Shown: piece after piece, positions 1-5,248 of the stretch
Layout: each line of letters begins with the position of its first letter
Numbering within the stretch: the stretch's first letter is position 1
NCBI GenBank assembly: GCA_964393115.1
Contig: CAYMST010000279.1
Location: 1-6,153, forward strand
Direction of reading: 5' to 3'
Length of the DNA stretch: 6,153 nt
DNA from: CAYMST01 sp964393115
GTDB lineage: Bacteria; Bacteroidota; Bacteroidia; Cytophagales; Cyclobacteriaceae
Made by a program: the position numbers and the translations under genes
The notes under the pieces: generated by a model
Database searches by the model: none
What the model saw: only the letters and a program-made list of their open reading frames with translations
What the model was told of the DNA's origin: nothing

Positions 1-165
1 TTAATTTAATGTTAACAAAATTAACAATATATTAATACAGTTTTTACGTTATCTATCAACAAATGGTTGTGAATACCTAAATTATTGTGCGTAATTGTTA
101 TTTTCGATGTTTAATCAGACCTATTGTCCCAATAGAGTTGGGCTAATCAAAAACTAAAATGCATT
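1..165. other. AT-rich intergenic region upstream of the lipoprotein gene
   Basis: I find no gene in this stretch. It is strongly AT-rich. TTAACAA occurs twice, at 12-18 and 21-27. A short inverted repeat, CTATTG-TCC-CAATAG, lies at 121-135, about 30 bases before the start of the next gene. A weak promoter-like pair is possible: TTG at 95-97, then 21 bases, then ACCTATTG at 119-126, which is a poor match to the Bacteroidota TAnnTTTG element. The last 25 bases before the ATG are A-rich, as is usual for Bacteroidota leaders that lack a Shine-Dalgarno sequence. Confidence 0.5.
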
Positions 166-588
166 ATGAAAAAACTAATTTATGTGACAGTTATAGCGAC
201 TTTAGTCATTTCGATGTTGAATGGTTGTCTGCCTAAAGAGGCACAACTGAGTGGAAAGGAAGCGATTTTAAAAGGAGAATGGAATGCTAAGTGGGAGATG
301 CTTCCAGATTCATCTCTAGCAAATGTTGAAGATGTTGAGTTCACTATGGATGGAAAGGTAACGCTTGGAGCAGATAAGCAAGCTACGATATTGGCATACG
401 GTCATCCAAAGTGCATAATCAGTACCGATACTATGGAACATACGTTAGGCTGGAGTGTATCAAATGACACACTTAATTTTGTGAATGAAGGCGATGTATA
501 CGGTCTTACGTATAAAATAAGACACATGGATTCTGCCAAAGTGAGACTTCAGCTTATGAAGGACATCTTTTTGAATCTATATAGGTAG
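166..588 (+). CDS. small predicted lipoprotein of unknown function
   Basis: The 140-residue product has a lipoprotein signal peptide: two lysines at 2-3, a hydrophobic stretch at about 4-18, and a lipobox LNGC ending at Cys21, the predicted lipidated residue. The mature part is about 120 residues. It contains a GEW motif at 37-39, a DGKV segment near 62-65 and GWSVSNDTLNF at 95-105. This pattern of G-x-W, a DGK turn and a later W...DTL strand resembles small lipocalin-like lipoproteins of Bacteroidota, but I cannot assign a family. No strong acidic surface-export signal follows Cys21 (LPKEAQ), so whether it faces the periplasm or the cell surface is open. The ATG at 166 is preceded by an A-rich leader; another ATG at 159 is out of frame. 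metX begins 33 bases downstream in the same frame, so the two may be co-transcribed, though no functional link to methionine synthesis is evident. Confidence 0.8.
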   Translation: MKKLIYVTVIATLVISMLNGCLPKEAQLSGKEAILKGEWNAKWEMLPDSSLANVEDVEFTMDGKVTLGADKQATILAYGHPKCIISTDTMEHTLGWSVSNDTLNFVNEGDVYGLTYKIRHMDSAKVRLQLMKDIFLNLYR

Positions 589-589
589 C

Positions 590-618
590 TTTGCGCTTCA
601 CTAAAATTCTTACCTTTC
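590..618 (+). promoter_or_regulatory. candidate promoter directly in front of metX
   Basis: TTTG at 590-593 is followed after 17 bases by TACCTTTC at 611-618. The second element matches the Bacteroidota -7 element TAnnTTTG at all but the last fixed base, and the spacing is at the short end of the usual range. If used, transcription would begin close to 622, essentially at the metX TTG start codon. The match is short and could be chance in AT-rich DNA; co-transcription from the lipoprotein gene is the main alternative. Confidence 0.25.
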
Positions 619-621
619 AAT

Positions 622-1644
622 TTGACAAAAAACGGAGAATTCCGATTTAGAGATGAGTTCCACTTAGAACAGGGAGGTGTTCTACATGGTTTTAGGCTTT
701 TTTATTCCACTCTGGGAAGGCTTAATGAGGATCATAGCAATGTTATTTGGGTCTGTCATGCATTGACAGGTAATTCAGATGTTTTAAGTTGGTGGGGTGG
801 TCTTTTTGGATCCGGTAAGCTTTATGATCCTGATAAGTACTTTATTATATGTGCTAATGTTCTAGGCGGATGCTATGGCAGTACCGGTCCATTGGATGTT
901 GATTTGACTACTGGCAATAGGTATTATCACACGTTTCCCTCTCTAACGGCCCGAGATGTGGTGGCATCATTTGATTTACTGCGTCAGCATCTGGGTATAC
1001 ATAAAATTCACACGCTTATTGGTGGTTCTCAGGGAGGGCAGCACGCACTAGAATGGGCAGCATCTAATGCTGAAATTGCAGAAAACTTAGTGGTGATGGC
1101 AGCAAATGCACGTCATTCGCCTTGGGGAATTGCTTTCAGCGAAACGCAACGAATGGCGATTCGACAGGATCCTACATGGGTAGAAAAACGCCAGGATGCA
1201 GGGATAAATGGTATGAAGACCGCAAGAGCTATTGCCATGATGTCGTATCGTTGTATTGATATTTATAACTCTACTCAGACGGAAAGTAATAATGAGAAGA
1301 TAGGTAACTATCAAGCGTCTTCTTATCAAGCATATCAAGGAGAAAAATTAGCCAACCGCTTCAACGCCTTTACCTATATGATACTTATTGATATGCTGGA
1401 CTCGCATAACATAGGCCGTGGTAGAGGGGGGATTAAAGCGGCTTTATCCGCTATTAAAACTAAAACGTTAATTATAGGAGTACGATCGGATTTATTATTT
1501 CCGGTAGAAGAACAAGTGTTTTGTGCTTCATATATTCCTGATGCAAGACTTGAAATCATCGAGTCGATTTACGGTCATGACGGTTTTTTAGTCGAGGTAG
1601 AAAGTATGGAGGACTCGATATCTAGATTCTACAAGAATATCTAG
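622..1644 (+). CDS. metX: homoserine O-acetyltransferase (MetX)
   Basis: This cytoplasmic alpha/beta-hydrolase-fold enzyme transfers an acetyl group from acetyl-CoA to L-homoserine, giving O-acetylhomoserine for methionine synthesis. The 340-residue length is normal for the family. Visible landmarks are HALTGNSD at 46-53 (oxyanion-hole region), NVLGGCYGSTGP at 79-90, the nucleophile elbow GGSQGG at 134-139 with Ser136, NARHSPWGIAFSETQRMAI at about 162-180, Asp290 in VRSDLLFP and His319 in GHDGF; Ser136-Asp290-His319 is the expected catalytic triad. The elbow has Gln after Ser, where Met or Leu is commoner. The part between about 165 and 275 corresponds to the helical lid. The start must be TTG at 622: a TAG at 586-588 closes the frame upstream, no ATG or GTG lies between, and the first in-frame ATG is far downstream. 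FRFRDEFHLEQGG then falls where family members begin. Acetyl rather than succinyl specificity is inferred from family and lineage, not proven. Confidence 0.95.
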   Translation: MTKNGEFRFRDEFHLEQGGVLHGFRLFYSTLGRLNEDHSNVIWVCHALTGNSDVLSWWGGLFGSGKLYDPDKYFIICANVLGGCYGSTGPLDVDLTTGNRYYHTFPSLTARDVVASFDLLRQHLGIHKIHTLIGGSQGGQHALEWAASNAEIAENLVVMAANARHSPWGIAFSETQRMAIRQDPTWVEKRQDAGINGMKTARAIAMMSYRCIDIYNSTQTESNNEKIGNYQASSYQAYQGEKLANRFNAFTYMILIDMLDSHNIGRGRGGIKAALSAIKTKTLIIGVRSDLLFPVEEQVFCASYIPDARLEIIESIYGHDGFLVEVESMEDSISRFYKNI

Positions 1645-1676
1645 TCCTGGTATTTGGATTTCTTTCGCTATTCTGA

Positions 1677-1712
1677 AAAAAAACCTGGTTTCTCAAGGGA
1701 CCAGGTTTTTTT
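1677..1712 (+). terminator. Rho-independent terminator after metX
   Basis: An inverted repeat begins 33 bases after the metX stop. Bases 1677-1689 (six A then ACCTGGT) pair perfectly with 1700-1712 (ACCAGGT then six T). The loop can close further by T1690-G1699, T1691-G1698 and C1692-G1697, leaving a TCAA tetraloop. There are 7 T at 1706-1712 and 8 A at 1676-1683, so it could also act on the opposite strand. It separates metX from the amt region. Confidence 0.92.
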
Positions 1713-1846
1713 ATGTCAACTGTGCTATTCGAGACACCTTCAATGCTTATTTGCAAAAAACCACGTGCAATAGGGTGTAAATAATGTGAATAATTCAATG
1801 GTTTGCATAATATGAGGCGATAGAAGGTAATTAATCAACCGTATAG

Positions 1847-1877
1847 TTGTGCTTTTGTACAAAGCAGGTTACTATTG
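1847..1877 (+). promoter_or_regulatory. candidate amt promoter
   Basis: TTG at 1847-1849 is followed after 20 bases by TACTATTG at 1870-1877, which matches TAnnTTTG at all but one fixed position. Spacing is in the usual Bacteroidota range. Transcription would start near 1882 and leave a leader of roughly 65-70 bases. The alternative CACCTTTG at 1909-1916 has a less well spaced TTG at 1891-1893 (15 bases). Confidence 0.35.
1850..1866. promoter_or_regulatory. 17-bp palindrome, candidate operator for amt
   Basis: TGCTTT at 1850-1855 and AAAGCA at 1861-1866 are perfect inverted arms around TGTAC. The core TTTGTACAAA at 1854-1863 is itself a perfect palindrome. The element fills the spacer between the candidate -33 and -7 elements, where a bound dimeric protein would block RNA polymerase. 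Which regulator might bind is unknown, and no second copy was found in the window. Confidence 0.4.
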
Positions 1878-1927
1878 TCCTCGTATTTAATTGCGCGAGT
1901 GCTCCATGCACCTTTGAGAAGAGTTTA

Positions 1928-1947
1928 ATCAAACTAAAACCAAATAA
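1928..1947 (+). promoter_or_regulatory. A-rich translation leader of amt, shared with the porin gene
   Basis: ATCAAACTAAAACCAAATAA ends two bases before the amt ATG. The porin leader at 3359-3379 carries the same sequence with a single extra A after ATCAAAC. No Shine-Dalgarno sequence is present. A-rich initiation regions are normal in Bacteroidota, so this probably defines the ribosome entry site; the near identity of the two copies is the unusual part. Confidence 0.5.
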
Positions 1948-1949
1948 GT

Positions 1950-3293
1950 ATGACACAATTGTTTACAAGTATTCTGACTGATGTCACGGGTTCCGTGATC
2001 TCAGGATCAGTGGCTGTAGCTGAAGCTGCGACCACTGTCGCAGAGACGGCTGAGGTATCGGCTGGTCTTTTTACTGCCAATAACGTCTGGATGATGTTGG
2101 CAACTGCTTTAGTATTTATCATGCACTTAGGTTTTGCAGGAGTTGAAGCAGGATTCGGACAAGCTAAGAACACCGTGAACATCTTGTTCAAAAATGTTCT
2201 TACCCCAATCATTGGTATTTTGACATACGCGTTGATTGGATTCTTCCTAATGTACCCGGGATTTGAAGATGCCGCTTCTGGTTTCTTCAAGTTTGATGGT
2301 GGAGGATGGTCTTCTTTCTGGTTGAACCCAGGTTCTACTGACAACACCGCCGGTTATGCTGATGGTGGATACACTTATTGGACAGACTTTTTGTTTCAAG
2401 GAATGTTCGCTGCTACTGCTGCTACAATTGTTTCTGGTGCTGTTGCTGAGCGTATCAAAATTGATGCATACTTAATATTCACTCTTGTATTCGTAGGAAT
2501 CGTTTATCCAGTTTTGGGTAGTTGGAAATGGGGAGCAGGTTGGTTAGACAACATGGGCTTCTATGATTTTGCTGGTTCAACACTTGTTCACTCTGTTGGT
2601 GGATGGGGTGCTCTTGCTGGTATCATGATCTTAGGACCAAGAGTTGGAAAATACGTAGATGGCAAGGTTATCGACAAGCCGGGATCTTCTGTTCCTTTGG
2701 CTGTAATCGGAGTATTCTTACTATGGTTAGGATGGTTTGGTTTCAACGGAGGGTCTGTTCTCTCAGCTGATCCTGCATTGACTTCATTTGTATTAGTTAC
2801 TACTTCGTTAGCTGCTGCAGCTGGTGGCCTTGGAGGTTTCTTCATGGGCTGGATGGTGTTCAAGAGATTAGATCTTGGTATGGTTCTTAACGGAATATTA
2901 GCTGGTCTAGTGGGTATCACTGCTGGTGCGGATGTTATCAATCCTGGTCCTGCCCTATTAGTTGGGTTCATTGCTGGATGTATCGTTGTATTGTCTGCCA
3001 TCACTTTAGACAAGTTCTTGTTGGATGATGTTGTTGGTGCTGTTTCTGTACACTTAGTATGTGGTATCTGGGGTACATTGGCTGTAGGTATATTCTCTAC
3101 AAATGCTGATCATTCTTTCGTTACTCAGCTTATTGGGGTATTGGCTTATGCGGTTCCTGCATTCGTTTCTGCTTACCTGATCTTCTTCATTCTTAAAGCG
3201 ACAATTGGAATTAGAGTTTCTGATCAGCATGAGAAGGAAGGTTTGGATAGCCATGAGCACGGTATCAGAGGTTACACTATTATATACGAATAG
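1950..3293 (+). CDS. amt: ammonium transporter, Amt/MEP family
   Basis: This inner-membrane channel, trimeric in the family, conducts ammonium/ammonia into the cytoplasm. The 447-residue protein shows about eleven hydrophobic segments after a roughly 40-residue Ala/Thr/Val-rich N-terminus; whether that N-terminus is cleaved is unclear. Family residues are all recognisable: the Phe gate F149 and F153 in FQGMF, then VSGAVAERI at 161-169, Asp206 in YDFAGST, the first pore histidine His214 in STLVHSVGG, WFGFNGGS at 262-269 with pore Phe265, and the second pore histidine His368 in VSVHLVCGIWG. The cytoplasmic tail from about 421 ends in EGLDSHEHG, like the tails of PII-regulated Amt proteins. No glnB/glnK gene is adjacent in this window, so a PII partner would have to be encoded elsewhere. 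The ATG at 1950 follows an A-rich leader. A porin gene lies 97 bases downstream and gltB about 2 kb further on, which supports a nitrogen-uptake role. Confidence 0.97.
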   Translation: MTQLFTSILTDVTGSVISGSVAVAEAATTVAETAEVSAGLFTANNVWMMLATALVFIMHLGFAGVEAGFGQAKNTVNILFKNVLTPIIGILTYALIGFFLMYPGFEDAASGFFKFDGGGWSSFWLNPGSTDNTAGYADGGYTYWTDFLFQGMFAATAATIVSGAVAERIKIDAYLIFTLVFVGIVYPVLGSWKWGAGWLDNMGFYDFAGSTLVHSVGGWGALAGIMILGPRVGKYVDGKVIDKPGSSVPLAVIGVFLLWLGWFGFNGGSVLSADPALTSFVLVTTSLAAAAGGLGGFFMGWMVFKRLDLGMVLNGILAGLVGITAGADVINPGPALLVGFIAGCIVVLSAITLDKFLLDDVVGAVSVHLVCGIWGTLAVGIFSTNADHSFVTQLIGVLAYAVPAFVSAYLIFFILKATIGIRVSDQHEKEGLDSHEHGIRGYTIIYE

Positions 3294-3306
3294 AAAATAC
3301 GAACGA

Positions 3307-3340
3307 TGATCTCTGGAGAAGTTAAACTCTCCGGAGATTA
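3307..3340 (+). other. hairpin without U-tract between amt and the porin gene
   Basis: Bases 3309-3319 (ATCTCTGGAGA) pair with 3328-3338 (TCTCCGGAGAT) with one G-T wobble. Two outer pairs, T3307-A3340 and G3308-T3339, extend the stem to 13 bp around the 8-base loop AGTTAAAC. What follows (ATCTTCGAATTC) is not U-rich, so it is not a classic intrinsic terminator. It may act as a leaky terminator, a processing or stability hairpin setting the amt-to-porin ratio, or a protein-binding dyad. Confidence 0.6.
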
Positions 3341-3358
3341 ATCTTCGAATTCAATCTT

Positions 3359-3379
3359 ATCAAACATAAAACCAAATAA
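3359..3379 (+). promoter_or_regulatory. A-rich leader of the porin gene, near-copy of the amt leader
   Basis: This 21-base stretch matches the amt leader at 1928-1947 except for one inserted A. It contains AAAACCAAATAA at 3368-3379. Here it ends 11 bases before the ATG, compared with two in amt, so the element is shared but its distance from the start codon is not. Confidence 0.45.
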
Positions 3380-3390
3380 TAATTACACAC

Positions 3391-4479
3391 ATGAAAAAAG
3401 TTCTTACTCTATTCGCTGCGGCTGCATTGCTTATAGGCACTGCAAGCGCTCAAGAGCTATCTCTATCTGGTTCAATCGATACTTACGTAAGAGGTAACTC
3501 AGGTGGTTCTGCTAAAGCTCCAGGATCGTCATTTGCTAATGGCTCTGGATTCTCAATAGGTATGGCCAATATTATTGCTTCGATGGAAGGTGAAAAAACT
3601 GGATTTGTTGCGGACCTAGTTTTTGGACCAAGAGGTAATGATGCCGTGTTCGGATCTACAGTTGGTAGTACCCCAATAGTGAACCAATTGTACGCATACT
3701 GGAATGTTAGTGATGCGGTGACTTTGACAATGGGTAACTTCAATACGTTCTTAGGTTACGAAGTGATTTCTCCATCTGCAAACTATAACTATTCTACTAG
3801 TTATATGTTCTCTTATGGACCATTTTCACATACTGGTATTAAAGCTGACTTCTCGCTTACTGATGAGTTAAGCTTAATGTTAGGTATTTTAAACCCAACT
3901 GATGCAACTGAGATGAACCCGACACATGATTCTTACTCTTTGGGTGCTCAGATCGGTTATTCAACTGATGCAGGAGGTACTTACTTAAACTTTTTGTACG
4001 GTGACCAAGATGGTGAAGGAGGATTTGGTGATTTATTCCAAGTTGATTTAACAACTGGTTATGATGTAGCTGATGGTCTATATCTAGGATTAAACGCGAC
4101 TTTTCTAACCGTGGCTACCAACGTAGATGATGTTGCAGCAACTGCTGATATTGATGAAAGTTCATATGGTTTCTTTGGTGCTGCGATTTATGCACAGTAC
4201 TCAATCTCAGACGCATTCAGTTTAGGAGTTAGAGGGGAATATTTCTCTGAAACTACTAGTGGTTTAACGGATGGAGCTATTGGAGCAATTACGAACTATG
4301 ACAAAGAAGGTGTAGCTAACGTTATTGATCTTACATTATCGGCAAACTACAAAATCGGAAGCTTAACGTTGATTCCTGAAGTAAGACTAGATACTTTCTC
4401 AGATGCATTTGATGGTACAAATGATGTTGAAGTAACTTCACTTACATCATACACTTTAGCAGCTGTTTATTCTTTCTAA
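3391..4479 (+). CDS. outer-membrane beta-barrel porin, BBP2/OmpL-like
   Basis: The 362-residue product begins with a Sec signal peptide (MKK, hydrophobic 4-16, then TASA with predicted cleavage after Ala20). The mature part has alternating hydrophobic/polar beta strands throughout, few long hydrophobic helices, and ends in AAVYSF with a terminal Phe, the usual beta-barrel assembly signal. The segment GNFNTFLGYEVISP at 115-128 and the aromatic-rich stretch at about 131-150 (ending SYGPFSHTGI) are typical of the Bacteroidota putative beta-barrel porin-2 family (OmpL-like). It should form a diffusion pore in the outer membrane. The mature chain is acidic and rich in Asp, Ser and Thr; strand-connecting loops such as GDQDGEGG at 204-211 are Gly/Asp-rich. 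Lying directly downstream of amt, with a similar leader, it may supply ammonium or other small nitrogenous solutes to the periplasm, but the substrate is inferred only from position. A strong terminator follows. Confidence 0.85.
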   Translation: MKKVLTLFAAAALLIGTASAQELSLSGSIDTYVRGNSGGSAKAPGSSFANGSGFSIGMANIIASMEGEKTGFVADLVFGPRGNDAVFGSTVGSTPIVNQLYAYWNVSDAVTLTMGNFNTFLGYEVISPSANYNYSTSYMFSYGPFSHTGIKADFSLTDELSLMLGILNPTDATEMNPTHDSYSLGAQIGYSTDAGGTYLNFLYGDQDGEGGFGDLFQVDLTTGYDVADGLYLGLNATFLTVATNVDDVAATADIDESSYGFFGAAIYAQYSISDAFSLGVRGEYFSETTSGLTDGAIGAITNYDKEGVANVIDLTLSANYKIGSLTLIPEVRLDTFSDAFDGTNDVEVTSLTSYTLAAVYSF

Positions 4480-4507
4480 GAATAAATTCAAATAAAAGTA
4501 TTAAACT

Positions 4508-4535
4508 AGCCACTTCGTAAGAAGTGGCTTTTTTT
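4508..4535 (+). terminator. Rho-independent terminator after the porin gene
   Basis: AGCCACTTC at 4508-4516 pairs perfectly with GAAGTGGCT at 4521-4529 around the tetraloop GTAA, a stable GNRA type. Seven T (4529-4535) follow. It lies about 28 bases past the porin stop. The T-tract runs directly into the ATG of the next gene at 4536, so the hairpin doubles as that gene's immediate upstream sequence. Confidence 0.93.
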
Positions 4536-5051
4536 ATGAAACATATTTACACGTTACTATTCCTTATCAGCCTCTTTAAGGCCTTATCACAACCTTTTGA
4601 GGTCTCTTCTATTCACGAACTCCGGTTTGTGGAGGGTGTTGATACAGTACATGCAAGAACTATATCTTACTGGAACATGAACGATGCACAATTAAAGGAT
4701 TCATTGACAGAGGGTTTGTTGTTTGACTATAAGTTTAAGGTTTATAATTCGCTAGGAAAAGCACTACATAACCCTAAGGGTGTCGTAAACTGTCTGTTAA
4801 AATTTGAATTCAAGCAAGCTAAATATAGATGTACGTTCTATGAGATGGTTTTCACGCCTATGGTACGAAATAGATATGGAAGGTTTGAGGAGGATCGTGG
4901 TAAATCAAGACCGTTGGACCCTGATCAGTTTAAGGGGACAAAGACCTATGAAAAGCTAACACGCCAAGTTAAATTTCGAATAGATCAACTACTGACGGAA
5001 TTTGATCAATTTTTGGATAGAAAGCCAGCTCTTAAACAAGAAGACTGGTAG
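4536..5051 (+). CDS. small exported protein of unknown function, possibly DUF4468-like
   Basis: I chose the ATG at 4536, giving 171 residues, because it opens a good signal peptide (MKHIYTLLFLISLFKALSQ). A GTG at 4524 in the same frame lies inside the terminator stem and would add four unlikely residues. The mature part is mixed alpha/beta: strand-like segments around 29-33 and 62-70, a VVNCLLKFEFKQAKYRCTFYEM segment at about 83-104, and a charged, helical C-terminus (about 136-171, with RIDQLLTEFDQFLDRK). The segment of a strand, then K-x-x-K-YR-x-T-F recalls the DUF4468 family of Bacteroidota secreted proteins, but this is a weak resemblance and not an assignment. There are no transmembrane segments apart from the signal. 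It lies between the porin and gltB. A terminator directly upstream implies read-through, or a promoter I could not identify, for expression. Confidence 0.75.
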   Translation: MKHIYTLLFLISLFKALSQPFEVSSIHELRFVEGVDTVHARTISYWNMNDAQLKDSLTEGLLFDYKFKVYNSLGKALHNPKGVVNCLLKFEFKQAKYRCTFYEMVFTPMVRNRYGRFEEDRGKSRPLDPDQFKGTKTYEKLTRQVKFRIDQLLTEFDQFLDRKPALKQEDW

Positions 5052-5099
5052 CTTATCTTTAATGATTCTAAATAACAACGCCTAGTTTGTCTCTTAATA

Positions 5100-5119
5100 T
5101 TTCCAATATTTATTGGAAA
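5100..5119. repeat. 20-bp inverted repeat after the small exported protein gene
   Basis: TTTCCAATA and TATTGGAAA are perfect 9-bp arms around TT. As RNA it would give an 8-bp stem with an ATTT loop. It lies 49 bases past the upstream stop codon and is followed by only a weakly T-rich tract (GTTTCTATATATCT). It may be a weak terminator for the upstream gene or a DNA-binding dyad. Confidence 0.5.
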
Positions 5120-5164
5120 GTTTCTATATATCTACTGTGAAGACATACGCGTTCGCCTTCAACT

Positions 5165-5195
5165 TTTGATTATTTGACCCTCGATAGTATCTTTT
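5165..5195 (+). promoter_or_regulatory. candidate gltB promoter
   Basis: TTTG at 5165-5168, a 19-base spacer, and TATCTTTT at 5188-5195 resemble the Bacteroidota TTTG / TAnnTTTG promoter, missing only the final G. Transcription would start near 5200, giving a leader of about 135 bases that contains the dyads described below. The short consensus makes chance matches likely. Confidence 0.3.
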
Positions 5196-5220
5196 AGGTT
5201 CTGTTTAGGTGAATTTTAGG
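5193..5220. repeat. three TTTAGG direct repeats at 11-bp spacing
   Basis: TTTAGG occurs at 5193-5198, 5204-5209 and 5215-5220, exactly 11 bp apart, so all three lie on nearly the same face of the helix. A degenerate fourth unit, TTTAAA, follows at 5225-5230. The array overlaps the candidate -7 element and start of transcription of gltB, a place where a repeat-binding regulator would act. No binding protein can be named. Confidence 0.5.
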
Positions 5221-5248
5221 ATCGTTTAAATGAACCTTCTAATTCACC
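5208..5248 (+). promoter_or_regulatory. dyad / hairpin in the gltB leader
   Basis: GGTGAATT at 5208-5215 and AATTCACC at 5241-5248 are perfect 8-bp arms. Inside them AGG (5218-5220) can pair with CCT (5235-5237) and TCGT (5222-5225) with ATGA (5230-5233), giving an interrupted hairpin of about 15 pairs. A competing pairing exists between AGGTTC (5196-5201) and GAACCT (5232-5237). No T-tract follows, so it is not a terminator. Confidence 0.4.

Larger units (their letters stand above)
1713..1949. other. intergenic regulatory region upstream of amt
   Basis: Together with the metX terminator this forms a 305-base gap between genes. The part at 1713-1840 holds no convincing gene; a 23-codon open frame starts at 1713 and ends at 1784 but looks like chance. 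The part nearer amt carries the candidate promoter and palindrome at 1847-1877, a small dyad GTGC-TCCAT-GCAC at 1899-1911, an alternative -7-like CACCTTTG at 1909-1916, and an A-rich leader shared with the porin gene at 1928-1947. No riboswitch could be recognised. Confidence 0.55.

Noticed and set aside
586..624. Lipoprotein gene and metX lie in the same frame, separated by one TAG and 11 sense codons, suggesting a read-through fusion.
   Set aside because: A lipoprotein signal fused to a cytoplasmic acetyltransferase makes no sense, both products have normal ends, and no read-through signal is visible.
1713..1784. 23-codon open frame starting right after the metX terminator.
   Set aside because: It is short, has no recognisable features, and its ATG directly follows a terminator T-tract with no promoter; probably chance.
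1857..1872. GTA...TAC resembling an NtcA nitrogen-regulator site upstream of amt.
   Set aside because: The spacer is 10 bases rather than 8, and NtcA is a cyanobacterial regulator not expected here.
121..1880. CTATTGTCC shared at 121-129 and 1872-1880, both about 20 bases after a TTG.
   Set aside because: A 9-base match within several hundred bases of non-coding DNA is expected by chance, and the upstream copy is a poor -7 element.
1934..2347. Minus-strand open frames opposite amt (also 2588-3013 and 3054-3260), metX, the porin gene and the start of gltB.
   Set aside because: They lie wholly or mostly opposite genes of certain identity, show no family motifs, and are explained by the codon use of the + strand genes.
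4524..4535. GTG at 4524 as an alternative start of the small exported protein.
   Set aside because: It lies inside the terminator stem and places four extra residues before a well-formed signal peptide that begins at the ATG at 4536.
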